64,000 nucleotides of DNA from Clostridia bacterium (lineage in GTDB: Bacteria > Bacillota > Clostridia > Lachnospirales > Lachnospiraceae). The stretch covers positions 1 to 64,000 of the forward strand of contig CAJTEN010000013.1 in NCBI GenBank assembly GCA_910575245.1. Reading direction: 5' to 3'. The notes below the pieces were generated by a model that worked only from the letters and a program-made list of their open reading frames with translations, was not told where the DNA came from and did not search any database. Made by a program: the position numbers and the translations under genes. Below, piece by piece: positions 1 to 8,824 of this stretch. Position 1 is the first letter of the stretch; each line of letters starts with the position of its first letter.

Positions 1-334
1 GCTGGCGGGTATGCTCCCGGACAACGGTTCCCGGAATTTCTTCCACATCGGCTACGGGGATCTCCATTCCCTCATCCGTATCAAAAAGGGAGAGCTGGTT
101 TGGATCGATGCCCGGGCGTTTTTCGGAAGATGCGCCAAAGAGCTTCCTGCGCAGATAAGAAACCTCCTCCGTAAGCTTTGCAATGGCCGCATCCTTTTCC
201 TGGATGGTTCCCGTCAGGGCGGCAATGGTTGTATTCAGTTGGGCAGTCATATCCTTCAGCTCTGCAAACTGGATGTCTTTTGCGTCCCGCGGCACTGGCT
301 TTTCCCCCGAAATCTGATGGTTTAATGATACCAC
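1..334 (-). CDS. tnpC: IS66 transposase TnpC, N-terminal part only
   Basis: The minus-strand reading frame from a GTG at 334 gives a coiled-coil-like N-terminus followed by LTEEVSYLRRKLFGASSEKR and QLSLFDTDEG. This is the conserved start of the large IS66 DDE transposase, with its leucine-zipper-like region and zinc-finger approach. The catalytic domain lies beyond the window. The start codon is uncertain: the frame stays open a little upstream and no strong ribosome site is evident. It follows tnpB, which ends at 390. Confidence 0.75.
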   Translation of the reverse strand, partial: MVSLNHQISGEKPVPRDAKDIQFAELKDMTAQLNTTIAALTGTIQEKDAAIAKLTEEVSYLRRKLFGASSEKRPGIDPNQLSLFDTDEGMEIPVADVEEIPGTVVREHTRQ

Positions 335-389
335 AAAATATAGAAAATATCCAGTAAAACCAATGGTTTCCGGAATCCTGCGGCAGGTA

Positions 390-746
390 TTATACATCCA
401 TTTTCAATGCCTTGGGCTGTTCAACCTCCAAACCTGGCATGAGCCAGCCGAACTGCTTCCAGGTGGCCGGCTTTACCTCATCCCGATTGCGTGGCCACCG
501 GAAACGGCCCTGTATGCTGCAATCCAGACGTTTGTACAGCAGGCACATGCCGTCCGGTTCTTTGATAAGAATTTTTATGCGGTCACACCGTTTTCCACAG
601 AAAAGGTAGACGGACATGGAATCCGGCTCTGTATGGAGCATGTTTTGGATCGCTGCGCACAAACCATCTATTGAGCGGCGCATATCCGTGTAGCCTGAAA
701 CCAGATATAAATTTGTTTTAACGGAGATATCACCAATCATAGCCAT
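390..746 (-). CDS. tnpB: IS66 accessory protein TnpB (IS66 Orf2)
   Basis: 118 residues, the usual size for IS66 Orf2. It shows the family signature YLVSGYTDMRRSIDGL near residue 15, FCGKRCDRIKIL near 50 and LLYKRLD..GRFRWPR near 70. It is needed for transposition of IS66 elements, but its biochemical role is unknown in the family. Its start overlaps the end of tnpA by 10 bases, which suggests translational coupling. It is not related to the RNA-guided nuclease also called TnpB in IS200/IS605 elements. Confidence 0.93.
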   Translation of the reverse strand: MAMIGDISVKTNLYLVSGYTDMRRSIDGLCAAIQNMLHTEPDSMSVYLFCGKRCDRIKILIKEPDGMCLLYKRLDCSIQGRFRWPRNRDEVKPATWKQFGWLMPGLEVEQPKALKMDV

Positions 747-1138
747 CCTCCGGTCATGGGCAGGGTCTTTTCATACAAGGTTGCGTCAACCGTTCCTGTA
801 AATCGGAATAAAATCCCGTTTGCCTCTATTTCAACCATAGGAACCCCGGCCGTTGGCAGTGAGACAGGATTATCTTTAGCATCAGACGGATCCTGCTGTT
901 CCTCTGGAAGGATCTCAGCCTTGACAACCTCATTGACACAAATGCCGTTGTCCGCATGATGTCTGCCGGGATCTGGAATCGTATGGCAGGTTTCTTTTCG
1001 GAGACGCCTCACCCAAGCATAAAAGGTGTTGATATTAATTCCGTTTTCCCTGCACCAGTCACAATCAGCCAGGCCGCTCTGACGGCATTCCATGACCAGA
1101 CGGTATTGTTCTTCGGAAGTTTTTCTGACAGCACGCAT
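737..1138 (-). CDS. tnpA: IS66 accessory protein TnpA (IS66 Orf1)
   Basis: About 133 residues with an N-terminal helix-turn-helix-like segment (SEEQYRLVMECRQSG, then WCRENGININTFYAWVRRLR), the hallmark of the IS66 Orf1 accessory DNA-binding protein. A start at 1138 is preferred over the ATG at 1147, because AAAGGAG abuts the upstream ATG but sits about 9 nt before 1138. The region between this gene and the IS end at 1270 carries repeated gcaagcat/tgcatg words, possibly regulatory or transposase binding sites. Confidence 0.88.
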   Translation of the reverse strand: MRAVRKTSEEQYRLVMECRQSGLADCDWCRENGININTFYAWVRRLRKETCHTIPDPGRHHADNGICVNEVVKAEILPEEQQDPSDAKDNPVSLPTAGVPMVEIEANGILFRFTGTVDATLYEKTLPMTGGWL

Positions 1139-1400
1139 AATGGTCATCTCCTTTACACTGAATCATTTGCAAGCATGCAAGTAGTTTGCATGGTAAAATG
1201 CTTGCATCTATGTAACCATTATCGCATAACGACAAGCTGTTTGAAATCCACCCCTAAATTAAGCGCTTACCTTGATCCTCACCGAAGCCTGCTCCGCCTC
1301 CGGATAGATCCTTCAATGTACGGTCTCCGGAAATCTTGATGATCCTGTATACCTCCCTGCCATATGGGCTGCTGTTACTTAGCACCAAATACATAGTTTT

Positions 1401-1435
1401 TGCAGTAAATACAAAACCCTGGGCCAAACCGTTAC
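1401..1435. repeat. Dispersed 35-bp repeat, copy 1
   Basis: About 29 of 35 positions match 7344-7378, and the core cctgggccaaa(c/t)gttac is nearly identical. It overlaps the stop codon of the J-domain gene. A shorter inverted relative (tgtaacagttcagcc) lies at about 63640. Function unknown; perhaps a REP-like or terminator-associated element. Confidence 0.4.
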
Positions 1436-2826
1436 CCCTGCTTCTTCATGCAACAATGTTTATACTTCTTCCCCGATCCGCAGGGACACGGATCATTGCG
1501 CCCAATCTTCCTGCCGGTGCGCACATAAGGATCCTCTGACGTACCGTCACTGATCACGATTCCCTGTGCCCTTTCCTTCTCCTGCGGGTACTTCTCATAA
1601 TAAAATCCAAGGCTGAAGTTCCCCGCCAATCGACGGTATGTCTTTAGCAGGCTGCTCTTCAGATAGCTAAGATTCTTCTCAGACTGCAGTCTTTTGATAA
1701 AATCCTCCAACTTTCCATAAAAATCCGGATATTCCTGCCTGAGAATCTCTGCTTGCTCCAGGATTTCATCCCTTTCTTCCACCATGCACAGCTGTACATC
1801 CGTCAGGGCAAATTTCATAGTCTGGGCGTCTACTCCATGCAATTCATAATAAATCTCATACGCACATTCCAGAGTTTCTCCTATCCGCGGATCATCCAGA
1901 ATACGCGAAAAGCAAAAGGTATTCTCGGCTTCCTTTACAATATTCTTATCTTCCTCCGTGCGGCAGATCTCTCTCATCACTTCAAAAGCACGGGTAACTG
2001 CCTGATATTCTATTATCCCTTGCCCCAAACACCTGCCGGTAAAGGCCGCAAGCTCGGCAAGCTCCTGAATATATTCCGCCATGTAGATCCTATACTGTTC
2101 CATCACCCTGCACAGGCCTTCCATGACTTCTCCAAGACAAGAATCCTGTGTCTCATAACAAAACCTGACCAAACCAGAATACACCTCGATAAGCTCCGGT
2201 ATATCTTCCTTCAGCCACCTCCTGTCCTGCCGTGCCATTTCCCACAGAACCTGCTTCCCTCTCTCATACTCACCATATTCATTACACTCAAAGGCATATG
2301 TCAGCAGGAAGTCATTATCCCGACATCCCGCTTCATAGGCTTTTTCGCAGGCAAAATAAGCCTTCTGGGTGAATCCCCTTGCCAGATAGGAAATCGCCAG
2401 TTCTTTCAAAAACCATTTGTTCTCCGGTTCCTTACTGACAAGCAGTTCCCCGTTCCGGACTGCTTTACCGGTATTGCCGCACTGTCTCTGCGCAATGGAA
2501 AGCAGATACAGAAATCTGACGTCCTGCGGAAACAAACGCCATGCCTCTTCGCAGGCATCCCGTACCTTCTCCATGTTTCCTGCCCTGCGGTAATTATCGA
2601 TCTGTTCCATCATCTTGCCGGCCCATGGATCACTAAAAGGCGGGAACACCGGTCCGTCCGCAGCATCTTCTCCCTTTTTCAATTGCTCGTATGCTTCCCG
2701 TATCTTCTGGAACTGCTCCGGATCCGATTCCGGAGAATGCTGTCTCACCATCCTGAAGTATGCCTTCTTGATTTCTGCCTGGGACGCTCCCGGTTCCAAC
2801 CCCAATATATGATAATATGTATCCAT
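1432..2826 (-). CDS. J-domain protein with C-terminal SEC-C zinc motif
   Basis: About 464 residues. An N-terminal J-like domain ([22 protein letters not shown], written here in two overlapping parts: [14 protein letters not shown] and [11 protein letters not shown]) is followed by a long helical, TPR-like middle and a C-terminal SEC-C motif ([17 protein letters not shown]). The canonical HPD tripeptide is not intact: the site reads [12 protein letters not shown], so stimulation of Hsp70 ATPase may differ from DnaJ. It lies directly downstream of the Hsp70 gene (31-41 bp), so it is presumably its co-chaperone. A start at the ATG 2826 is preferred to the GTG at 2835 because GGGTG then lies about 7 nt upstream. 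Substrates are unknown. Confidence 0.82.
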   Translation of the reverse strand: MDTYYHILGLEPGASQAEIKKAYFRMVRQHSPESDPEQFQKIREAYEQLKKGEDAADGPVFPPFSDPWAGKMMEQIDNYRRAGNMEKVRDACEEAWRLFPQDVRFLYLLSIAQRQCGNTGKAVRNGELLVSKEPENKWFLKELAISYLARGFTQKAYFACEKAYEAGCRDNDFLLTYAFECNEYGEYERGKQVLWEMARQDRRWLKEDIPELIEVYSGLVRFCYETQDSCLGEVMEGLCRVMEQYRIYMAEYIQELAELAAFTGRCLGQGIIEYQAVTRAFEVMREICRTEEDKNIVKEAENTFCFSRILDDPRIGETLECAYEIYYELHGVDAQTMKFALTDVQLCMVEERDEILEQAEILRQEYPDFYGKLEDFIKRLQSEKNLSYLKSSLLKTYRRLAGNFSLGFYYEKYPQEKERAQGIVISDGTSEDPYVRTGRKIGRNDPCPCGSGKKYKHCCMKKQG

Positions 2827-2866
2827 CTGTATCACCCTGCCCTTTATAAAGCTCTCTGTTGTATAT

Positions 2867-4570
2867 CTATTCCAGGTCTGACAAAACCTCCATCAGATCT
2901 TCCTCCGCTTCCAGTGCCGCTTCCAGGTTTTCTTCCACCAGAGCCTCTTTCAGATAATACAGACATTCCTCTATCTCTTCTTCCAAAAAAGGTTCATACT
3001 GTATCTTAGGATCCTTCAGCGCCTTCTCTCCGCGTCTGACCGCTGTCCTGAACTGCCTTGCAATCGGTGATTCTTTCCAGTTGCTTACGTCAATCCGGTT
3101 GTTCTGGGAAGTCTTATTTTCAAGCATGTTGATTTCGATAGATGCTTCTTTACCGGTACTCAATATGGAAGCTTTTACGTCCAGCATACCATTCAGGTCA
3201 TAAGAAAACTGTACACCGATCTTCTCTTTCCCCGCCTTGCCGAAAGGAATCCCTCCCACCGCAAAATCACCCAGAAAATGGTTGCTGCTGGCAATACTGC
3301 TCTCTCCCTGATATACTTCGATATGGGCCACTGTCTGATCATCCCAGCTTGTATAATAAATCTGGCTCCGGGTAGTGGGGATCGTCACATTTCTTGGAAT
3401 CACAACACTCATACGGTCATCTGTCATTTCGTCCATGACCCGGATACCAAGCGTATACGGATTAACATCCGTCATGACAATGCCTTCCTCCGGGCGGATA
3501 CTTCCCTGAATCATACCCGCCTGGATCGCCGCGCCCTCTGCCACGGCATAGTCCGGATTTACTGCCTGTGACGGCAGAATATTCAAATATTCCTGTATGT
3601 CCTTCGCAACGATCGGCATCCTCGTGGAACCGCCCACCAGAATTACCCTGTCGATTTCAGATGGCAGGACTCCACTGTCCGCCAGTACTACATCAATCGG
3701 TTGATGTGTCCTCTCTATCAGTTCCCGCGTAATCTCTTCAAACCGTTCGGCTGTAACCTCCTCATCCAATGCCAGAGGCGCACCGTTCTTCTCTATGATC
3801 ATTGGCACCGATACGTGACAGGATGGCTGCGTACTCAACACTTTCTTGCAGCGCTCAGCCTCTTCCTTTAACTTTACCATAGCATACGTATCCTTGCGCA
3901 GATCCACATTATGCTTGTTCATAAACTGTTCGTTCAGCCATAGCATCAGCTTTTCGTCAAAGTCTTTGCCGCCCAGTTTATTATCACCGTTGCTCGCTTT
4001 TACCTCCAAAACACCGTCAAACATTTCCAGTAAAGTAACATCGAAAGTACCGCCGCCCAAATCATAAACCAGAACATGGCTCTCTTCCTCCATATGCTCC
4101 AGCCCGTAACTCAGCGCCGCTGCTGTAGGCTCATTGATAATACGCTCCACCTGCAGGCCCGCTTCCATTCCTGCTCGCACAGTCGCCTGTCTCTGGATTT
4201 CATCAAAATACGCCGGTACCGAAATGACCGCACGGGTAACTTCCTCGCCCAGAAATTCCGAGGCATAGTTCCTGACATACTCCAACAGCTTCGCGGACAA
4301 TTTCACCGGCGTATAGGCTTGTCTGCCCAGTTTGATCTCCTCATCCGTACCAATCTTCCTTTTCACCTCGATCGCTGTATTCTCCGGCGAAAGTAAATAC
4401 TGAGCACGCGCCCTCTCGCCTACGACCCAGTTGCCGCTGGTGTCAAGCCCTACAGCAGACGGCGTGATAATCTCTTTCTCCGGATTCACGATCATAACAG
4501 GTTTGCCGTCGCGGATGACTGCTGCTTCTGTGGTAGATGTGCCCAGATCAATACCTATAATTGTACTCAT
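2867..4570 (-). CDS. Hsp70-family chaperone, short DnaK paralog
   Basis: 567 residues, shorter than typical DnaK (about 610). The nucleotide-binding domain has [14 protein letters not shown] at the N-terminus, [16 protein letters not shown] near 170 and [13 protein letters not shown] near 310. The beta-sandwich substrate domain follows at about 360-500, with a truncated helical lid. The ribosome site AGGAG is about 10 nt before the ATG. I see no CIRCE operator in the 157 bp upstream, unlike the housekeeping dnaK operon. Flanked by a GrpE-like gene upstream and a J-domain gene downstream, it looks like a self-contained accessory chaperone set, not the main DnaK. Confidence 0.93.
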   Translation of the reverse strand: MSTIIGIDLGTSTTEAAVIRDGKPVMIVNPEKEIITPSAVGLDTSGNWVVGERARAQYLLSPENTAIEVKRKIGTDEEIKLGRQAYTPVKLSAKLLEYVRNYASEFLGEEVTRAVISVPAYFDEIQRQATVRAGMEAGLQVERIINEPTAAALSYGLEHMEEESHVLVYDLGGGTFDVTLLEMFDGVLEVKASNGDNKLGGKDFDEKLMLWLNEQFMNKHNVDLRKDTYAMVKLKEEAERCKKVLSTQPSCHVSVPMIIEKNGAPLALDEEVTAERFEEITRELIERTHQPIDVVLADSGVLPSEIDRVILVGGSTRMPIVAKDIQEYLNILPSQAVNPDYAVAEGAAIQAGMIQGSIRPEEGIVMTDVNPYTLGIRVMDEMTDDRMSVVIPRNVTIPTTRSQIYYTSWDDQTVAHIEVYQGESSIASSNHFLGDFAVGGIPFGKAGKEKIGVQFSYDLNGMLDVKASILSTGKEASIEINMLENKTSQNNRIDVSNWKESPIARQFRTAVRRGEKALKDPKIQYEPFLEEEIEECLYYLKEALVEENLEAALEAEEDLMEVLSDLE

Positions 4571-4727
4571 GATAGTTGCTTCTCCTGATCTTATGTATTA
4601 AAGTTAACGTTTTGGGAAATTACACTTTCGGTCTTGCAACAGAAGCTGCCATATATAGCTCTGCAAGAACTGAAAGCAGAATTGCAGTTTACTCTCTTCG
4701 CCTGCTGTTCTCCTGCTGCCAACTATC

Positions 4728-5327
4728 TCAGCCTGTAGAACCGCCGTCAGGCTTTTTGAACGAATATGCTGCCACCTGTGCTTTTCTTCTGACCTTGCCT
4801 TTATACAAATATCCGTTGCGATAGACGTCAGCAATCTTTCTGTCCTGATCCGGCTGCTCAGTCTCCATTACCTCTATCACCTCGTGAAAGTCATAATCCA
4901 CCTCTGTTCCGCATTCCCCGACCAGACTGATGCCGCATAATTGCCGACAATGCTCCAGGTTCCTTTCCATCATGGCAATCTGGGCAAGCCAGGACTCATC
5001 TCTGCCCTCTGCGAACCTTTTCATATTCCGGAACTGCTCCTGATAAGCCTCGAATAATCCCAACAAATGCTGCTCATTTTCTGTATGCTCGCAGAGCTGC
5101 TCCCGCAGACTGTCCTCAGCTGATTTCCTTTCACTCCATTCTTCCAGCAGATCCTCAACTGACATGCCCTGTTCGCGAACCGTACGCTGCAGCTGTTCCA
5201 GATTCCGGGACATATCAGCTGCCTGGGCGCTACCGGAAGCTATCCCCTGTTCGAGCGCATCCAGCTTTGCTGTCATTCGTTCTTCCAGATTTATGATCTG
5301 TTGTACATTTTTATTCTTCCAAAACAT
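4728..5327 (-). CDS. GrpE-like nucleotide exchange factor
   Basis: 199 residues. The first two thirds are predicted coiled coil (LEERMTAKLDALEQ...). The C-terminus matches the GrpE beta-domain pattern: a His-Glu-Val stretch (YDFHEVIEVMETEQ), then VYRNGYLYKGKVRRKAQVAA, comparable to the GrpE ending with a Gly-Tyr, an acquired-charge loop and a final V-R-x-A-x-V strand. In GrpE this domain contacts the Hsp70 ATPase lobe and releases ADP. Placement just upstream of the Hsp70 gene supports this. A divergent GrpE is the best reading; a generic coiled-coil protein is less likely. Confidence 0.7.
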   Translation of the reverse strand: MFWKNKNVQQIINLEERMTAKLDALEQGIASGSAQAADMSRNLEQLQRTVREQGMSVEDLLEEWSERKSAEDSLREQLCEHTENEQHLLGLFEAYQEQFRNMKRFAEGRDESWLAQIAMMERNLEHCRQLCGISLVGECGTEVDYDFHEVIEVMETEQPDQDRKIADVYRNGYLYKGKVRRKAQVAAYSFKKPDGGSTG

Positions 5328-5457
5328 CCTGTTCTCCTACGTTTCCTGCCTTACACAGCCGGTTCCGCTTCCTGCGTCCTGCTCCTGCAAAATATACCGG
5401 CTTTTGTATGTTTCGGGACTAAATAGCCTGTCCTCACACGCCCGCCGGCAGCATATC

Positions 5458-6426
5458 TCACTTAAGGCTCTCATATTTCCCCACCAGCCATTCTCTCGGT
5501 TTAATCTTCTTACCGATCCCATATTCATATATTTTAATCCACAATTCCTCGTCTTCCACCCAGTCCGCTATTTTCAATGCACAGTACAGGGTAATTTCTT
5601 TGTCGGACCGTTCATAATTCTGAAAATAGTATTCTATACCGGAAGACGGTTCCGCCAGTTCTATAGCAGTCATCAATATCACATCACACAGATTATTTAT
5701 TTCTTCTTCCAGACTGTATCTCTTACTGTCATATTTTTTCAGCCCTTTCAGCTTTTGCTTTCTCTCATCAATCAGCTTTCTCGCTTCCTCGATCGCCATA
5801 TACTTTACATCGCTGGTCTTTAATTCTGCCAAAAGTACACTTTCCTGCTCGATATGCAGCGATTCTCTGCTCAGGCCTCCACTTACCGAATACAGAAGCA
5901 GCGCGGAAACTTTTTCCCTCGAATATCCGTCTCCAAACGTCTTCTTTACGACCATCTGAAACAGATCCGGCTGCTGCCAGCCAACAGACCGGAACGCATC
6001 GTCTGTTGAAAACAGATAGTAGTTACAGGCTTCACAGAGCATATGATACAAGTCCGTCAAAAGTTTCGCCGATCTGGTATAATTTGCATCGTCTACAGAG
6101 ATTTTCTCCAGTTCCTTAATGTAATTTTTCACCATAAAACGCCATTTAGGGCGCTGACTCTTGGGAATAATCCTGTTTGGGGCAAAATAGTTCTGTGCAT
6201 AAGCATTCTCCAGAAATTCTGTGATCTGAAGCTCCAGTTCATCAAAATTGACAGATTCCTTTTTCACTGTACTTTTCGAAGATTTGCCGGACAGGGCATC
6301 CGTAATGGCCTGATCCGCTTCTTCTTTCTGCTTCTTGGTCAAGTGCTTATAGCTCTCGACAAAAGCTTTCTCCAGCAAGTCTCTGTCCGCCGCTTTTAAT
6401 AAATCTCTTAACTCCTGTACTTTCAT
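5458..6426 (-). CDS. Unknown protein in the Hsp70 operon
   Basis: 322 residues, no family recognised. It is soluble, rich in Lys and Glu, with a mainly helical look. An N-terminal helical segment (about 1-45) is joined by a Ser/Lys-rich linker (SGKSSKSTVKKES) to a larger helical domain. No signal peptide, membrane segment or catalytic motif is apparent. It lies 15 bp after the cytidylyltransferase gene and about 130 bp before the GrpE-like gene. It could be a client or adaptor of the chaperone set, but this is only inferred from position. Confidence 0.75.
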   Translation of the reverse strand: MKVQELRDLLKAADRDLLEKAFVESYKHLTKKQKEEADQAITDALSGKSSKSTVKKESVNFDELELQITEFLENAYAQNYFAPNRIIPKSQRPKWRFMVKNYIKELEKISVDDANYTRSAKLLTDLYHMLCEACNYYLFSTDDAFRSVGWQQPDLFQMVVKKTFGDGYSREKVSALLLYSVSGGLSRESLHIEQESVLLAELKTSDVKYMAIEEARKLIDERKQKLKGLKKYDSKRYSLEEEINNLCDVILMTAIELAEPSSGIEYYFQNYERSDKEITLYCALKIADWVEDEELWIKIYEYGIGKKIKPREWLVGKYESLK

Positions 6427-6441
6427 AGCATGTGTGCCTCT

Positions 6442-7128
6442 TCATATCTTGATATGCAGTTCCATCCGTTCCAGATCTATGGGTGTCACGATCCTGAAAT
6501 TGACCTCTTCTCCCGGAATGATTGCCAGCTTCATCCCCGCCAGGACTGCCGGCTCTACGGAATCATTGATCCGTCCCATAGCGTCTGGCGCCAGCTTTCG
6601 GTTCGCTGCATAATATTTCTTCAGGCGATAAACTTCCGGCGTCTGCGTCCTGTAAACCGTTCCCCTTTCATGAAAGGAATCAATGCACTGTTCTTTTTGC
6701 AGATATATGGTATCTTCTACAGGGAGTACGGGAATCCCGCCGTCATGCTTTTCACAGGCCTCCAGGCACGAAGAGATCAAAGCCTGGGAAACCAGCGGCC
6801 TTGTCGCCTCATGAATGACAATAATATCTGATTTCTCAGCGGACGGCATGATCGTTTTTAAACCATTAAAAATAGACTGCTGTCTGGTTGGACCGGGTTT
6901 TGAAAACCCGCTGAACTTTCTCAAGGCAGCCTCCGGCATCTCTTTATATATTCTTTCACGCCATTCTTCATCGGCAACAATCTGAACCGCTTCTATCCGG
7001 GGATGCGCACTGACCGCTTCCAGACAATGCGTGATGATCATTTTCCCCTGCACCGATACAAATGGCTTCGGTTTCCCACGCATAAGGCGCTTTCCTCTTC
7101 CTCCTGCTAATATCAATGCTATGTTCAT
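6442..7128 (-). CDS. IspD/TarI-like cytidylyltransferase
   Basis: 228 residues, the usual IspD/TarI length. Motifs in order: LILAGGRGKRL near 6 (nucleotide loop), KPKPFVSVQGK near 19, GPTRQQSIFNGL near 80 (IspD/TarI signature), VIHEATRPLV near 105 (in place of VHDAARP), TVYRTQTPEVYRL near 160, and NFRIVTPIDLERME near the C-terminus. It should transfer CMP from CTP to a sugar- or polyol-phosphate. IspD (isoprenoid) and TarI (CDP-ribitol) cannot be told apart from motifs. Closeness to LicD and CDP-glycerol-type transferases slightly favours a polyol or sugar substrate. Confidence 0.82.
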   Translation of the reverse strand: MNIALILAGGRGKRLMRGKPKPFVSVQGKMIITHCLEAVSAHPRIEAVQIVADEEWRERIYKEMPEAALRKFSGFSKPGPTRQQSIFNGLKTIMPSAEKSDIIVIHEATRPLVSQALISSCLEACEKHDGGIPVLPVEDTIYLQKEQCIDSFHERGTVYRTQTPEVYRLKKYYAANRKLAPDAMGRINDSVEPAVLAGMKLAIIPGEEVNFRIVTPIDLERMELHIKI

Positions 7129-7756
7129 ATTATCTCTGCTGTACTTTTACAAAACCGCACTTATCTGATTTCTCGATTAAGCATAACTGCAGTCTTGTAC
7201 ATATCCTTTCTGGTAATCGGTTATAAAAATAAAAGAAATAGCTTTCTCTCCTGCTCCTCCGGAAATCTTTCGTCCTTCTCATCAATCACCTACAGCGAAG
7301 GGATGATTTCCTTTTGATCAAATTTACACTTTCTCACGAACTTCGCAGCAAGTGCAAAAGCCTGGGCCAAACTGTTACAATGCCCTGTATATTTAGAAAA
7401 CAGGAATTATCTCACTATCAGAAGTATAACAGATAATCCTCTACAAATCCATCTTTATAATCATGATTTATGAATGTTGCCCTTTCCCTCCGCGGGAAGT
7501 CTGCTGCCATATAAAACTTGTCTACTCAGACAACTGCTTCAATAATGGTAAAACTTTTCATCCTGTTCGCTATAAATATCATGAAAATGCACTGTTACGC
7601 TATCCTTACTCAGATCATGACAGTTACAGAATCTGAGTATGCATATGAGCCGCCCAGCGAATATTTCAAAGATGGATACAACCTTTACAAACAGATGGCT
7701 GAACAAAAATGGAACAAGGTTTTTGCAGTTTCGAGTAAATTCCTTTTTCTTCGATT
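7129..7756. other. Intergenic region, no convincing gene
   Basis: About 630 bases between the low-GC glycan locus and the Hsp70 block. It holds copy 2 of the dispersed repeat and an imperfect inverted repeat, cctgt...acagg, near 7390-7412. A plus-strand frame at 7518-7802 (94 codons) contains one protein-like stretch (EYAYEPPSEYFKDG) but has no ribosome site and overlaps the end of the next gene. It may be a decayed remnant. Confidence 0.6.
7344..7378. repeat. Dispersed 35-bp repeat, copy 2
   Basis: Same orientation as copy 1 at 1401-1435. The two copies bracket the Hsp70 block. The core cctgggccaaactgttac differs from copy 1 at one position. Confidence 0.4.
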
Positions 7757-8788
7757 TTATTTCTTATGTGGCAACACCCTGAACCATTCATTATTGTCAT
7801 AATTTAAATCCGACAGATCATACAGATTCTCTGTCTTCCATAACGCATATGGCAGACTAATCTGATCTCTTCTGGAGCCGTTGATCACTTCACTCCACCA
7901 ATTTTCCATCGCGTCAATAATATTACTCTTATTATGGTTTCTTACAATACATCCTCCACACATTAATCCATTATCACAAGGATATTGCTCATCCAGATAT
8001 TTTTTCATCTGATACAATATCCTTTTCTTATCATCTTTACGCCAATGTATACATGTCGCTCCCTCGTCATAAATACACATTCTCTCAGGATGTGGAAATA
8101 ATAAAATATCCGCATTTTGCTGATACCTCTGCATAAGCGGCATCAAATCCTTTTTTATTTGCAAATTGGCGTCAATCCATATACTGGTATCATATTCTGG
8201 AAAAAAGCGATGTGGACGAATTTTAAACTGCCTTGCGAATAAAGCATTATCAAGATTGTCCATGTTTTCAACATATTTCACATTCCATATATCCGATCTT
8301 AGATTTTTATTGTCTGTGAAACATACATATTTCAATTTTGGATTCACAACGGCAGGAAGTCTCAAGTCATCGTAGTTACCTGTAATAGAAGTATACACTA
8401 CAGTTGATTCAGGGTTAAATTCAGTCCATTGTTTCGAAGAACATAATTTATTATGCTCGCTATTCCTTCTGAATTGATATGCACTTATTTTTTTTCCTTT
8501 ATAGGCTGTGTAATTTAAAATTTTTTCGAGACTAACAGAATAATCTTTCTCAAGCTGCCGTACTACTTCCTCATAAAAATTGCAGGCAATAACAACATAA
8601 TCATAAGATATATTTGGCAACTCATCCGGAGAATAAATCATATAGTCATATAAATAATTTCCTCTCTTATCAATATCATTATCAATAATACCGACAATTA
8701 CATCGTCAAATACGTCTTGATGTGCCTTATGTAAGGATAACAACGCCGAAGATATCTTTCCTGCACCAAAAATGACTATTTTCTCCAT
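7757..8788 (-). CDS. Glycosyltransferase-like protein (DUF616/TOD1 type) with N-terminal Rossmann module
   Basis: 343 residues. Residues 1-110 form a Rossmann-like module (VIFGAGKISSALLSL, then GIIDNDIDKRG) like the N-terminal domain of PglD-type proteins. Residues about 120-343 match the DUF616/TOD1 transferase pattern: VYTSITGNYDDLRLP, YVCFTDN, WIDANLQIKKD with the metal-binding-type D-x-N, LLFPHPERMCIYDE and SLPYALWKT. It likely transfers a sugar in the cytoplasm; donor and acceptor are unknown. It is the last gene of unit C. The same N-terminal module recurs in about ten other proteins here. Confidence 0.75.
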   Translation of the reverse strand: MEKIVIFGAGKISSALLSLHKAHQDVFDDVIVGIIDNDIDKRGNYLYDYMIYSPDELPNISYDYVVIACNFYEEVVRQLEKDYSVSLEKILNYTAYKGKKISAYQFRRNSEHNKLCSSKQWTEFNPESTVVYTSITGNYDDLRLPAVVNPKLKYVCFTDNKNLRSDIWNVKYVENMDNLDNALFARQFKIRPHRFFPEYDTSIWIDANLQIKKDLMPLMQRYQQNADILLFPHPERMCIYDEGATCIHWRKDDKKRILYQMKKYLDEQYPCDNGLMCGGCIVRNHNKSNIIDAMENWWSEVINGSRRDQISLPYALWKTENLYDLSDLNYDNNEWFRVLPHKK

Positions 8789-8824
8789 AATCAGACACCA
8801 ATTAACCTTCCCTGCTCTATTCCA

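Larger units (their letters stand above)
1..1270 (-). mobile_element. IS66-family insertion sequence, one end
   Basis: Three genes in the usual IS66 order (tnpA, tnpB, tnpC) read leftward and run off the left edge. The outer end is set by the sequence read inward on the minus strand from 1270, GTAAGCGCTTAATTTAGG, which has the GTAAGCG start typical of IS66 terminal repeats. The other end and the usual 8-bp target duplication lie outside the window. If there is a duplication, this side would be cttgatcc at 1271-1278. The element sits just downstream of the J-domain gene and does not interrupt it. Confidence 0.85.

Noticed and set aside
390-746. RNA-guided nuclease TnpB
   Set aside because: The protein is the small IS66 accessory TnpB of 118 residues, with no RuvC or zinc-finger nuclease domain.
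1150-1215. Repeated gcaagcat/tgcatg words upstream of tnpA as a fourth leader box
   Set aside because: They resemble the TTGCATGGATGCA box only in part, lie inside the IS66 element, and lack the box-to-terminator geometry.
1753-3009. Long plus-strand open frame opposite the J-domain gene
   Set aside because: It is the antisense of a clearly recognisable minus-strand J-domain/SEC-C gene and spans its start; composition is not protein-like.
4571-4727. CIRCE or other heat-shock operator before the Hsp70 gene
   Set aside because: No TTAGCACTC-N9-GAGTGCTAA-like inverted repeat is present; only a weak CTGCAA/TTGCAG pair.
7518-7802. Plus-strand 94-codon protein
   Set aside because: No ribosome site, overlaps the end of the real gene on the other strand, and only a short part looks protein-like.
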